NCBI GenBank assembly: GCA_007692755.1
Contig: REBL01000107.1
Span: forward strand, 1-56,463
Length of the DNA: 56,463 bases
From: Nodularia sp. (in: cyanobacteria)
GTDB lineage: Bacteria > Cyanobacteriota > Cyanobacteriia > Cyanobacteriales > Nostocaceae
Reading direction: 5' to 3'
In this document: positions 35,674 to 43,838 of the stretch, in pieces
Numbering within the stretch: position 1 is the stretch's first letter
Layout: every line of letters starts with the position of its first letter
Position numbers and translations under genes: made by a program
Notes under the pieces: model-generated
Database searches by the model: none
What the model saw: the letters and a program-made list of their open reading frames with translations, nothing else
What the model was told of the DNA's origin: nothing

Positions 35674-36282
35674 ATGCAAAGTACCCAGTTTGATCGAATT
35701 TTCCGGCGATTAGCCACGATTTTAGCCGTAGCGATTCTCAGCCTATGCTTGATTTACATCACTACGGGAATTTTGCTTTCTTTTTACTACGAACCCACCG
35801 CAGGCGGTGCATATGAATCGTTAAAAACAATTAATACACAAGTACCGTACGGGTGGTTGTTCCGCAGAACTCATGATTTGGCTGGTAATGCAGTTATCGT
35901 GGTCGCCCTAGTGCAAATTGTAGTGATGTTTTTAGGGAGGCAATTTAGCAAAAGTTGGCTCACTGCTTGGATTAGTGGGATTTTCTTAACTTTAAGCGTC
36001 ATTGGTCTAGATTGGACGGCGATGCTTTTAGACTGGACTCAAGAAGGCTACTGGCGTTTTAGCATTGAGCTAGGAACCATCGAAGCAATTCCTGTGATTG
36101 GTGGGCAACTACGAGATATTCTCACAGGTGGTGGAGCTATTAGCACAGTCACTGTGGCACATCTTTATACCATTAACAGCGATATTCTGGCGGTTGCTGC
36201 CATCATTTTGGCTGTGGTACATTTATCTGCCCTGATTTGGCAAGAACAGCAAATGTATAAAGTGAGAGCATTCATTTCTTAG
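35674..36282 (+). CDS. Cytochrome-b6-like membrane protein with altered haem ligands
   Basis: A 202-aa four-helix membrane protein that aligns along its length with the haem-binding half of cytochrome b6: TGILLSFYYEPTAGGAYES matches the first-helix end, GYWRFSIELGTIEAIPVIGG matches the GYWA...EAIPVVG block. Of the four haem-ligand His, two are kept (His67 and His183) and two are replaced (Gln81 and Asn168). The Cys that holds the extra haem in b6f is also absent. It therefore cannot be a normal PetB. It is preceded by a good Shine-Dalgarno (AAGGGGAAACT before ATG). Its last 11 bases overlap the end of the convergent antiporter gene. Function unknown. Confidence 0.75.
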   Translation: MQSTQFDRIFRRLATILAVAILSLCLIYITTGILLSFYYEPTAGGAYESLKTINTQVPYGWLFRRTHDLAGNAVIVVALVQIVVMFLGRQFSKSWLTAWISGIFLTLSVIGLDWTAMLLDWTQEGYWRFSIELGTIEAIPVIGGQLRDILTGGGAISTVTVAHLYTINSDILAVAAIILAVVHLSALIWQEQQMYKVRAFIS

Positions 36283-38191
36283 GAACATCACCTGTAAAAA
36301 GTTGAGATAATTTCTCCAAGGGTAGTTCTTCCACCTCTGGTAAAGTTTCCAGAGACAGGCGAGTTGATTGGCTACCACCAGATAAACGCTTTAACAAGTT
36401 GGGTCTGGGGTCATGCAATAAGTAGATAATGCGATCGCCTACTAACCATTCTTGACTGGCTGGCATCACCTGTAAACGATCTTCTCGCTCTACCAACAAC
36501 GGAATCAAATCTCCAGTCTTAATTTTTTCTTGGATGCGGTCTTGTTGTTTAGTAAATTCGGAATCGTTAAGTGTAGTTGTCCCCAGCTTGACTCTGCCAT
36601 CGTTAAGGTACTCATTCCAAGTCTTAATGACTAACTCTGTAGCGAAAGCTTGGCTAACCTTGTGATTGTTACTGGCATTAGCTTGGGGTTTACGGGGAAA
36701 AACTGCCAAAACACGCGGCGGACTAAATTCCTCAGCCGCCCGTTGCGCCAAGACAAAATTCACCTCACCGTTATTAGTCATCGCCAAGAAAGTTCCCATA
36801 GAAGCCAGTCCAGCTTCTTCCAAAACGGAAACATCCAGCGCACTACTAGAAATTACCCGAATATCTTGAGCGGCTGCTTGTTCACAACGTTCCGGGTCTG
36901 TATCAATCATCACCACTGTTTCTCCCCGTTCTTGAAAGAAACGGGCAATCAACAAACTCAAGGGATTGCAACCCACAATCACCGCCCCAGTGGCATCCTT
37001 GGAAGTGATGCGGAGCCATTTAGCAAAAGTTCCCGCTGTCAATCCTTGGCAAACCACCGTCGTGATAATTGTCAAGAACACAAGAGCTTTGATGGCATCA
37101 CCACCGTTAATACCGCGCTGTGTCAAAGAAATAGCAAACAAAGAGGCCACAGAAGCCGAGACAATCCCTCTAGGCGCTACCCAGCTTAAGAATAGTTTCT
37201 GTCGCCAATTCAAATTACTGTTCCAAGTACAGCAAAGAATATTAATCGGACGAACCACGAACATGAGTACTAAAACAGTCCAGACACTGCCCCAACCCAA
37301 GGCAAACACACTGGCAATGGAAAGGTCAGCCGCTAGGAGAATGAATAGCACTGAGACGCTGAGAATTGTCAGCTGACCTTTAAAGCTTCGCAATGAACGC
37401 TCTTCTGGTACAGAGGAGTTAGCAAATACCGCCCCAGCAATGACTGTGGTCATAACTCCCGATTCACTACGAATAGTCTGCGCCACAGTAAACAGACCCC
37501 ACAGAATCGCCAATACTACCAGATTCTTTAACTCTGGTGAGAGAAAGTTGGCGCGTTTGAAAATTAAGCTCATCAAATAGCCGCCTGCGCCACCAATTGC
37601 CGCACCAATTCCCAGACGCATCAGTAGACCGATGATGGCATTGATGGGGTCAGCATCGCCGTTCATAATTGTGTCTAGGACAACGAAGGCCAGAATCGCT
37701 CCTACGGGGTCGATTAAAACTCCTTCTCCTTCTAAAATTGTTGCTACTTGACGATCTACGTTGATTTGCTTGAGCAGAGGGCTAATCACAGTAGGCCCTG
37801 TGACGACAATTATGGAGCCGTAGAGAAAAGCTATATTCCAAGGAAACTCGCCCAGCCAGTGGGCTGCCATACTACCACCAATTAATGTAATCAGCGTTCC
37901 CAAGGTGACGAGCAATTGTAGACTGACTGAAACTCTGCCCAACTCCTGTATATCCAGGTTGAGTCCGCCTTCAAATAAAATTATTGCCGTTGCTAGGGCA
38001 ACAATTACCTCTAGTCCAGAACCGAGGACATGAGGGTGCAACACGCCCAGCCCATCGGAGCCAAGGAGAATGCCCAGTAGCAATAACAAGACAATACTAG
38101 GTAAGCGGAAATATGCAGCCAACACCTGGGCGGTAATGCCTGCAACAACGACGCTCACTATCTGTAGGGTTATTTCAAAAGATGCTTCCAT
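36272..38191 (-). CDS. Na+(cation)/H+ antiporter with RCK domain
   Basis: A 639-aa CPA-family antiporter. About 12 membrane helices span residues 5-390 with FEGGLNLDIQELG and the transport-core segments GPTVISPLL, EGEGVLIDPVGAILA and SWVAPRGIVSASV. A Rossmann RCK/TrkA-N domain follows (about 395-510; GAVIVGCNPLSLLIARFF, then VVMIDTDPERCEQA), and a TrkA-C-like domain (about 555-605). Such proteins exchange Na+ or K+ for H+ in the plasma or thylakoid membrane, gated by NAD(H) or nucleotides. A Na+ gradient would support BicA, though the genes are 34 kb apart. Confidence 0.88.
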   Translation of the reverse strand: MEASFEITLQIVSVVVAGITAQVLAAYFRLPSIVLLLLLGILLGSDGLGVLHPHVLGSGLEVIVALATAIILFEGGLNLDIQELGRVSVSLQLLVTLGTLITLIGGSMAAHWLGEFPWNIAFLYGSIIVVTGPTVISPLLKQINVDRQVATILEGEGVLIDPVGAILAFVVLDTIMNGDADPINAIIGLLMRLGIGAAIGGAGGYLMSLIFKRANFLSPELKNLVVLAILWGLFTVAQTIRSESGVMTTVIAGAVFANSSVPEERSLRSFKGQLTILSVSVLFILLAADLSIASVFALGWGSVWTVLVLMFVVRPINILCCTWNSNLNWRQKLFLSWVAPRGIVSASVASLFAISLTQRGINGGDAIKALVFLTIITTVVCQGLTAGTFAKWLRITSKDATGAVIVGCNPLSLLIARFFQERGETVVMIDTDPERCEQAAAQDIRVISSSALDVSVLEEAGLASMGTFLAMTNNGEVNFVLAQRAAEEFSPPRVLAVFPRKPQANASNNHKVSQAFATELVIKTWNEYLNDGRVKLGTTTLNDSEFTKQQDRIQEKIKTGDLIPLLVEREDRLQVMPASQEWLVGDRIIYLLHDPRPNLLKRLSGGSQSTRLSLETLPEVEELPLEKLSQLFTGDVPKK

Positions 38192-38634
38192 GTTGTAGAT
38201 TTTGAGCTATATATTTCAAAATCTCTTGTAAAGAATAGTAAATATCACTTCTACAGAGTACAACATCACATCCTCTGTCCCCAGGGAAATCCAGAGTTTT
38301 TTCATACTTAGTCCTAGAGATTACTCCATTTTCTCATGACTTGGAGAAACATCTGATGGTGCTAGGGCGGAAGTGAAGAGTCTTCTTGTGAGTATCAAAC
38401 ACTAGGAAAAATTCCACAGCTAAATGAATCGCTGCTCATCAGACCTTGCGGGATGCAGGAAACGAGCGCGCCTTTAAACCTGAATTATGAACGCTATAGC
38501 ATTATGTACCTGATGCCCAAATTCAACTATAAGCTATGTCTTGCCGCCCATCTTCGCCCTTAAAAAACTTTTTTTGCCAAAGCTATTGACATCCACTAGG
38601 AAATTAGTTATTTTATAAAAGGTCTGGGACATAC
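38192..38634. other. Intergenic region upstream of tRNA-Glu
   Basis: 443 bases without a convincing gene. It should carry the antiporter promoter (leftward) and the tRNA promoter (rightward). No strong hairpin or repeat stands out. Confidence 0.35.
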
Positions 38635-38707
38635 GCCCCCATCGTCTAGAGGCCTAGGACACCTCCCTTTCACGGAGGCGACGGGGATTCGAATTCCCCT
38701 GGGGGTA
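38635..38707 (+). tRNA. trnE: tRNA-Glu (anticodon TTC)
   Basis: A 73-base cloverleaf. Acceptor stem GCCCCCA with TGGGGGT, discriminator A at 38707, anticodon stem CCTCC/GGAGG with loop CTTTCAC (anticodon TTC at 38669-38671), and T arm GGGGA-TTCGAAT-TCCCC. No encoded CCA. In cyanobacteria this tRNA also feeds glutamyl-tRNA reductase for chlorophyll and haem synthesis. Confidence 0.97.
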
Positions 38708-38743
38708 TTTCCAGAAGAGAAAGCAGAATAATGTGGTTTTTAA

Positions 38744-38778
38744 ATAAGCCTCTTCTTAATTTCAAAGAAGAGGCTTAT
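38744..38778. terminator. Strong hairpin between tRNA-Glu and the SRPBCC gene
   Basis: A perfect 14-bp stem, ATAAGCCTCTTCTT (38744-38757) with AAGAAGAGGCTTAT (38765-38778), in the gap between convergent genes. Rightward it is followed by CACTTTTA and leftward by TTTAAAAA, so it may end transcription from both sides. Confidence 0.65.
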
Positions 38779-38804
38779 CACTTTTAGAGAGTCATTCAGA
38801 CTAG

Positions 38805-39410
38805 TTAACTGCCTACACGCTGGTGAATAGCTAAAAGGTTTAACCGCAAATCACTGCTGAGGCGACGTTCAATGATTGTAATTGGCATCGTGAGTTTCGG
38901 CCAGACTCGAATGGTGTAACACAGGGTAGTTCCTCTATCCTCACCATGAGAATAAGGCTCTAAACGCCAGCTACCAGAAAAGTCTTTGAAATCTCCCTCC
39001 ACCATTGAGAAATTAATTTTTTTGAGGAAGTCTTCTTCCAAATCCAAAACTACACGCGCACAGAAGTTGAACTTGAGTAAGCGCTGAGAGCCGATTTGTT
39101 CGAGCCGGATACCACCTTGAGGATGTTCTAATAAACAACTCTTAGCCAAGTTGGGAATGAAGTCTGACAAGGCTTCATAATCTGTGAGTACTTTCCAGAT
39201 TCTTTCCACGGGGTGAGGAATTTGGATTTTAGCGCTAATTTGCCGCTGTCTCTCGGCTATTTTTTCAACTTGAACTGCCACATCTGGTAAACCAACTGCA
39301 TCAACAGCCAAGTTGTTTTCTAGCTGTATGTGATCACTAGCGGCGCTCAGATTAAGATTTTCTGTGATGTTGTATTGTTCAGTCACGTTGGGAATATGGT
39401 TTACTTTCAT
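38805..39410 (-). CDS. SRPBCC/cyclase-dehydrase family protein
   Basis: A 201-aa protein with a START-like fold in residues about 55-200: SAKIQIPHPVERIWKVLTDY opens the domain, LSDFIPNLAKSCLLEHPQGG and the Gly-rich end follow. Members bind hydrophobic ligands; some cyanobacterial and plastid ones are linked to pigments or membranes. The N-terminal 50 residues are variable. Its 5' end overlaps the 3' end of the upstream GAF protein gene by 32 bases, so the two are likely coupled. The frame also allows a TTG two codons earlier (39416); the ATG is preferred. Confidence 0.78.
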   Translation of the reverse strand: MKVNHIPNVTEQYNITENLNLSAASDHIQLENNLAVDAVGLPDVAVQVEKIAERQRQISAKIQIPHPVERIWKVLTDYEALSDFIPNLAKSCLLEHPQGGIRLEQIGSQRLLKFNFCARVVLDLEEDFLKKINFSMVEGDFKDFSGSWRLEPYSHGEDRGTTLCYTIRVWPKLTMPITIIERRLSSDLRLNLLAIHQRVGS

Positions 39411-41421
39411 CGGCAAATTGGGGCAGTGTCAGGGTGAAAGAAATTTCGCTCAGGGGAGAATCGGAAATTTGCACACTCTCAACAGCGATCGCCCCATTCA
39501 AGTGCTGCACTAAAGATTTAACCAGGGCCAGTCCCAGTCCAGTGCCTGGGTGCCAGCGTCCTTTACCACGACGGAACTTGTCGAAAATATAGGTTGCTTC
39601 CTCTTCGGAAATAGCCCGCCCTGTATTAGTCACCTTAATAATAACTTGATCTATTTGTGCTTCAACTTGGTGAAATGCTTGCAAGTGAACAATAGTATCA
39701 TGCTCAGAATACGTATAGGCATTATTTAATAACTCTTGGATAATGCGGTCAAAACTTTCTATTTCGGTTTGTAGTATTAAGGGCTTCGACGGTAAATCTA
39801 CGGTAAAAGTTGAACCCTTAGCTACTAATCTGCGCTGGAAAGCTGCACCGAATTCCTGAATTTTAGTATTTAAATCGATAGTCTCAAATTGTAAAGGTTC
39901 TTGATCAGATTCTAGTTTCTGTAGGGTCAGCAAGTCATTAATTAAGTTGATTTCCTTAGTGCATTCTTGCTCTAAGATATCTAAGTATTTAGCTTGACGT
40001 TCTGGTGCTATTCCTGGCAGACGTAAATTCTTAATGGACATCAGCATATTTGTCAGAGGATAGCGGAGGCGATCGCTCATATTGCTCAAAAATTCATCTT
40101 TAAGCTCGTTGATTTCCCGCAGTTGTCCCACATATCGCCGTGTTCTTTCATGCAATTTTGCTTGGAGTTCCAGACTGCTTTTTAATTTCGCCGTCCGCTC
40201 ATCCACTACAGTTTGTACTTGCCTTAATGTCTGTGACTGAATTATGGCATTGCTGAGTTGGGCGCAGACCATTTCCACTAGATTTAATTCTGCCCGTTGC
40301 CAATTGCGCGGTACTACTTGTTGTAAGACTAGAAATCCTAAAACTTTGCCTTGATTTTCTAATGGCATCAACAGCACTGTCGGTAAAGCCTCAATTGCAA
40401 ACAATGGCGCAACTGAGCCAGCTTCCTGTCGGTCTATATAGTCAGTGATGATGACTGGGTTGCCCACTTCTGTAAACACGCGTTGACACAAACTACAGTC
40501 GGCAAGGGAAAATGTCTGAGCTAAAGGATCTGATTTAAACTTATGGGAACTTGGTCTTTCCCGATTCCATTCACCAGCAACCTGAGCTTTGGCTTGGGGA
40601 ATTTGTTTCTCAGGTTTAATTCTAAATAGTGGATCTGTGTATTTGAGTAGGATCAACAAACCCCGATCTGCTTGTAGTGATTCGGCAGTCGAGGCGATCG
40701 CTAACTGGAGCATTTGATTCAACTCCAAATTAGTCCGGCTGAGTGTAGTTAATTGCTTGATTAAGCTTTGATGATGGTTGAATTTTTGCAGATACTGATT
40801 TTGAGTCGCAATCAACTGGGCTTGTATTACTTGGGAAAAGGCGATCGCGCAGGATGATTCTATGTCTTTTAGTAGTTGTTTTTCTGACTCTTGCCAATCG
40901 TAAGCTTGGAATTTGATCAAACAAATCACGCCATTATTTTTGCCTCCCAACCGCGTAGGAAGTGCCAACACAGCTTTGATCGGTAATGGCAGGTATTGAG
41001 AGCCAACTACCAAACTGTTTTGAATCGTGGAAATGTTCTCCATAGTTAATGGTTCAGCAGCACATTCTACTACTGGCAAATTCGTCATTAACTGCTCCAT
41101 CAAGAACATCTGGCCCGGATCAGGCATTCCCTCATACTCCTCAGAACACCAATTAGCCGCAGTGGCATTCCCTGAAACTTCATTGGTAACTGTAACTAAG
41201 CAGCAGCAGTCTACACTGAAGGTAATTCCGAGCAATTGAGCAATCTCTTGCAGCATCAATGCCGTCACCGAACTGTTGGCAATGATGTGGTTGATTGTTT
41301 GTGCTAAATCGTGGACTAGTTCTTCCTGATGCTGCATCAGTTTAACTGAGTATGATTCTGTCTGCTGTAGGTCATCGGGGTATTGTAGTGGCAATGATAG
41401 GTAATTGTTCATTCCTGGCAA
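39379..41421 (-). CDS. GAF-domain histidine-kinase-like protein lacking the H-box His
   Basis: A 680-aa protein with two GAF domains (about residues 45-205 and 225-395), a coiled linker, a HisKA-like region and a HATPase domain. In the H-box, FLSNMSDRLRYPL, the phospho-accepting His is replaced by Asp450, and the following Glu by Arg. The ATPase part keeps N-box IIQELLNNAYTYS and G2 GTGLGLALVKSL, but G1 reads VTNTGRAI instead of DxGxG. It is therefore likely a pseudokinase, or acts as a regulator of another kinase. The Asp-Arg codons fall inside a GCGATCGC site. The downstream SRPBCC gene overlaps it. Confidence 0.83.
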   Translation of the reverse strand: MPGMNNYLSLPLQYPDDLQQTESYSVKLMQHQEELVHDLAQTINHIIANSSVTALMLQEIAQLLGITFSVDCCCLVTVTNEVSGNATAANWCSEEYEGMPDPGQMFLMEQLMTNLPVVECAAEPLTMENISTIQNSLVVGSQYLPLPIKAVLALPTRLGGKNNGVICLIKFQAYDWQESEKQLLKDIESSCAIAFSQVIQAQLIATQNQYLQKFNHHQSLIKQLTTLSRTNLELNQMLQLAIASTAESLQADRGLLILLKYTDPLFRIKPEKQIPQAKAQVAGEWNRERPSSHKFKSDPLAQTFSLADCSLCQRVFTEVGNPVIITDYIDRQEAGSVAPLFAIEALPTVLLMPLENQGKVLGFLVLQQVVPRNWQRAELNLVEMVCAQLSNAIIQSQTLRQVQTVVDERTAKLKSSLELQAKLHERTRRYVGQLREINELKDEFLSNMSDRLRYPLTNMLMSIKNLRLPGIAPERQAKYLDILEQECTKEINLINDLLTLQKLESDQEPLQFETIDLNTKIQEFGAAFQRRLVAKGSTFTVDLPSKPLILQTEIESFDRIIQELLNNAYTYSEHDTIVHLQAFHQVEAQIDQVIIKVTNTGRAISEEEATYIFDKFRRGKGRWHPGTGLGLALVKSLVQHLNGAIAVESVQISDSPLSEISFTLTLPQFADESKPYSQRD

Positions 41422-41812
41422 GCTCTTAGATAATTATCCCATTTTTCGTATCACCAATTTCTTGGCACATCTTTCACCGTTCATTACGTTGCTCAACCCT
41501 GACAAGTTGCCCATCTTTTACAAGGACTTTCTTTTTCCTGTTATAGCCCCTTTTTATTTCAGATGACCAAGTTACTGAATAGATATATTAAATTAATGTC
41601 TATGTAAGCAGAATAATATTTAAAATATACTAAAACTCTGCATCCAAATTAGTTAGCTAACCTTGGTCTAGGATATCTTGTCTATAACTATACATAAACC
41701 GTATTTTCTCCTGATTTGAGATCATAAAAAGGTAAATATAACTGTATTAACACTGTTTTTACTAATCAACCGCCCCATCCACAAGGGGATGGGGTTTGAG
41801 GCTGGAAAAAGG
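41422..41812. other. Intergenic region
   Basis: 391 bases. A start-less reverse frame at 41474-41583 (KKKVLVKDGQLVRVEQRNER near its end) looks slightly coding but is not recognised. The rest is AT-rich. CCCCATCCACAAGGGGATGGGG just before 41800 can form a hairpin and could end the RHH transcript. Confidence 0.35.
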
Positions 41813-42148
41813 CTAACAGGCTAAACTTTCGATACTTAGAGGAACCATATCGCCATTCTTCGTTAGTCCTAACAACATCGCTTGTTGGGCTGGTATTAAT
41901 TGTCCTGTGAGTACACAACGTTCTTCTTGTTGAGCAGTAGCAGCTATACTAGCTCGAATATCGGCTCGCGAAAATCGGGGTTTCCACTCACCTGATTTTT
42001 GTTGTACATAATTCCAGAGGATATCTCTGATCAAAGCTTGATATCCCTGATTGCCTGCTATGTCTTTGAGTTTATCTTTGAGTTCACGCTCAAGACGGAT
42101 GCTGGTAACTTCCATGTCAGTGGTGGGAGTGCGAGCGATTGTATGCAT
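41813..42148 (-). CDS. RHH-type DNA-binding protein
   Basis: A 111-aa protein. Residues about 12-50 form an RHH unit: strand MEVTSIRLERELKDKLKDIA, then QGYQALIRDILWNYVQQ. The C-terminal 55 residues (ADIRASIAATAQQEERCVLT and onward) are not recognised. The ATG is supported by AAGGAG eight bases upstream. A perfect 8-bp palindrome lies 52 bases upstream, in the spacer shared with a divergent small gene, which fits autoregulation. Confidence 0.78.
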   Translation of the reverse strand: MHTIARTPTTDMEVTSIRLERELKDKLKDIAGNQGYQALIRDILWNYVQQKSGEWKPRFSRADIRASIAATAQQEERCVLTGQLIPAQQAMLLGLTKNGDMVPLSIESLAC

Positions 42149-42199
42149 AACTTTTGCTCCTTAAAGGTATGGACAGTATAGTAATACAAGTGTAGTATG

Positions 42200-42217
42200 T
42201 TTGAAGAAATCTTCAAA
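42200..42217. promoter_or_regulatory. Palindromic operator candidate
   Basis: TTTGAAGA-AA-TCTTCAAA is a perfect inverted repeat in the 72-base spacer between the leftward RHH gene and the rightward small frame at 42221. RHH proteins commonly bind such short palindromes in their own promoter. Confidence 0.4.
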
Positions 42218-42220
42218 TAG

Positions 42221-42430
42221 GTGCAGTTTGCAGTGAAATTTGTCTATCCCATCTCCACTTCTTTGTGTGCGTCCATCTGCCAAGCCAGTTGGGAATTAGC
42301 CGCCTTGGGAGTGAAATATTTATTTATGGGCGATGGTAACCAAGATGATCGGCAAATCACAGAAGATGATTTGAGAATTATCAGCATGAATGTACTGAGT
42401 TACGGGCTGAGAAATACTTTACCCAGGTGA
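42221..42430 (+). CDS. Small hypothetical protein next to the RHH gene
   Basis: A 69-codon frame with GTG start (or a second GTG at 42233). The product contains CQASWELAALGVKYLFMGDG and QDDRQITEDDLRIISMNV; it is mixed hydrophobic and acidic and I do not recognise it. Reasons to take it as real: the codon pattern looks coding, nothing overlaps it, a palindrome lies just upstream, and an intrinsic terminator begins 30 bases downstream. The weak start codon and lack of a clear Shine-Dalgarno argue against it. Confidence 0.45.
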   Translation: MQFAVKFVYPISTSLCASICQASWELAALGVKYLFMGDGNQDDRQITEDDLRIISMNVLSYGLRNTLPR

Positions 42431-42459
42431 GACTAAGAAATTTTGCAGTCAAATTTCCA

Positions 42460-42494
42460 CCCCCGACTCACCCAAAGGAGAAACGGGGGTTTTT
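42460..42494 (+). terminator. Intrinsic terminator after the small gene
   Basis: CCCCCG (42460-42465) pairs with CGGGGG (42484-42489) and is followed by TTTTT. It lies between the 42221 frame and the next gene. Confidence 0.6.
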
Positions 42495-42571
42495 AATCAG
42501 GATGAAAACTGTGACGATACAGTTTTGGTTAGATGTGCAAGCAAACCTGGAATAACAGGAGAGCATAAGGA

Positions 42572-43021
42572 ATGCTGAAATTAACTTACACCGAAAGCAG
42601 CTTTTATTTAGAGTGTCTAGCTCAGTCACTAGAGGAATGGGTGGCGCAGCGAGTGGTTTTTGCCTTACGTGTTGGGCAAAGTCTGTATGTTGAATCCAGC
42701 ACTGCTTCCTTTCTGCTACCTGTTGATTTACCAGGAATAGAGATACTCACGGCTGAGGTGAAACCAGATAACAGTGAAATTCTGACCTTGTGTGCCTGTG
42801 ATAGTGAGTATATGGAAGTGACTTTGAGGGGTTTTTGGCTATCAGATGGTGCTGAAGATGCTGTGGGTTTGTTTGTCACCACGATCAGCGAGTCACTAGG
42901 CGATCGCTATTCTACTGATCAGGCTTTGTCGCCATTTTCAGGCGTTGAGGTATTTTTGCATCAACTTTGGCAAGAAGCGCAAGCTGGCAATTCTATGATC
43001 AGCCAGTGGTATGATTCCTAA
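42572..43021 (+). CDS. Conserved-looking hypothetical protein, alr/all type
   Basis: A 149-aa soluble acidic protein with no motif I can name. It opens MLKLTYTESSFYLECLAQSL and appears to be mostly beta in the middle (RVVFALRVGQSLYVESSTAS) and helical at the end (VEVFLHQLWQEAQAGNSM). It has a good start context (AGGAGAGCATAAGGA before the ATG). No membrane helix or signal peptide. Neighbours do not suggest a function. I am sure it is a gene, but not what it does. Confidence 0.75.
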   Translation: MLKLTYTESSFYLECLAQSLEEWVAQRVVFALRVGQSLYVESSTASFLLPVDLPGIEILTAEVKPDNSEILTLCACDSEYMEVTLRGFWLSDGAEDAVGLFVTTISESLGDRYSTDQALSPFSGVEVFLHQLWQEAQAGNSMISQWYDS

Positions 43022-43411
43022 GCTCAAAATTACACTTACGTAGTAGGAGCAATTCATGAATTGCCTCTACTTAAGTATCTCAGGCGATCTTCCTCAAGAT
43101 TGATTTATTGTAAATATAAATAAAATAAATTTCATTCTACAGGTCGATACTAGTGTGAGCCATTTACAAGTAAAAATGTAAAAGATGAAATTTTCTGGAA
43201 GAATATCTGTGTAAAACACAATGATTAATTAGGTATAACCAATTTAATTATTTCAAGTGAAGATACAAAAAAATTCTTCCCTATTTCATAGTTTAAGGAA
43301 TAGAAAAGCACAAGTTAATAATTTAATGCCTATTCTTTGGACATAAAGGCATTGATTTATGATTTAATGTGCAAAATTTGCGTTGTTAAAGCTGTTATTA
43401 AGGATGAAAAA
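43022..43411. other. AT-rich intergenic region
   Basis: 390 bases, very AT-rich, probably the promoter region of the small exported protein. No gene or strong hairpin is seen; the frame that runs from 43337 is an upstream extension of the next gene without conserved features. Confidence 0.35.
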
Positions 43412-43771
43412 ATGAAGATTTTTGATTTTGTTTTGTCTATTTTACGCCCAGTGCGTTTTGTAATTGTGGCTTCTGCTTGTACGCTACTATTTTTAGCCAG
43501 TACATCACCTGCTTTTGCCATCAGTAGCTATCAAAGTGATACACGAGAAGGCACTACACAACTTCTGGAAACTCAACGAAAAACTGACGAAGTAGCTAAA
43601 TCCAACCCCCTGAAATTGAAAGAAGTTCAAAAAAATTCAAACAAAGGACTTAATGAAGTTCAGGGAGATGCTGACATTGACAAAATGAAGAGTCCTGAAA
43701 ATTCCCAAAGTTCAACTTCAGTTGAAGAAAATGTGCAGAATTTCTTGGAAAAGGTGACAGGTAAAAACTAA
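43412..43771 (+). CDS. Small exported hypothetical protein
   Basis: A 119-aa protein with a signal peptide: basic start MKIFDFVLSILRPVR, hydrophobic FVIVASACTLLFLASTS, and a cleavage-like site PAFA near residue 36. The mature part is a polar, Lys/Glu/Ser-rich peptide of about 84 residues (ETQRKTDEVAKSNPLKLKEV and onward), probably disordered or helical. The ATG at 43412 has a good Shine-Dalgarno (AAGGA, 8 bases upstream), while the frame upstream to 43337 adds no useful start. It resembles small stress- or low-temperature-induced lumen/periplasm proteins of cyanobacteria, a weak comparison. An intrinsic terminator follows. Confidence 0.68.
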   Translation: MKIFDFVLSILRPVRFVIVASACTLLFLASTSPAFAISSYQSDTREGTTQLLETQRKTDEVAKSNPLKLKEVQKNSNKGLNEVQGDADIDKMKSPENSQSSTSVEENVQNFLEKVTGKN

Positions 43772-43807
43772 GCTGTCAAAGAAATTAGAAATATTATCAG
43801 CTTCAAG

Positions 43808-43838
43808 ACCCCGATTTCTCAAATAAATTGGGGTTTTG
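43808..43838 (+). terminator. Intrinsic terminator of the small exported protein gene
   Basis: ACCCCGATTT (43808-43817) pairs with AAATTGGGGT (43825-43834), with one G-U, followed by TTT. It lies 36 bases after the stop. Confidence 0.6.

Noticed and set aside
35674..36282. Calling the gene petB
   Set aside because: Two of four haem His and the extra-haem Cys are missing, and petD is not adjacent.
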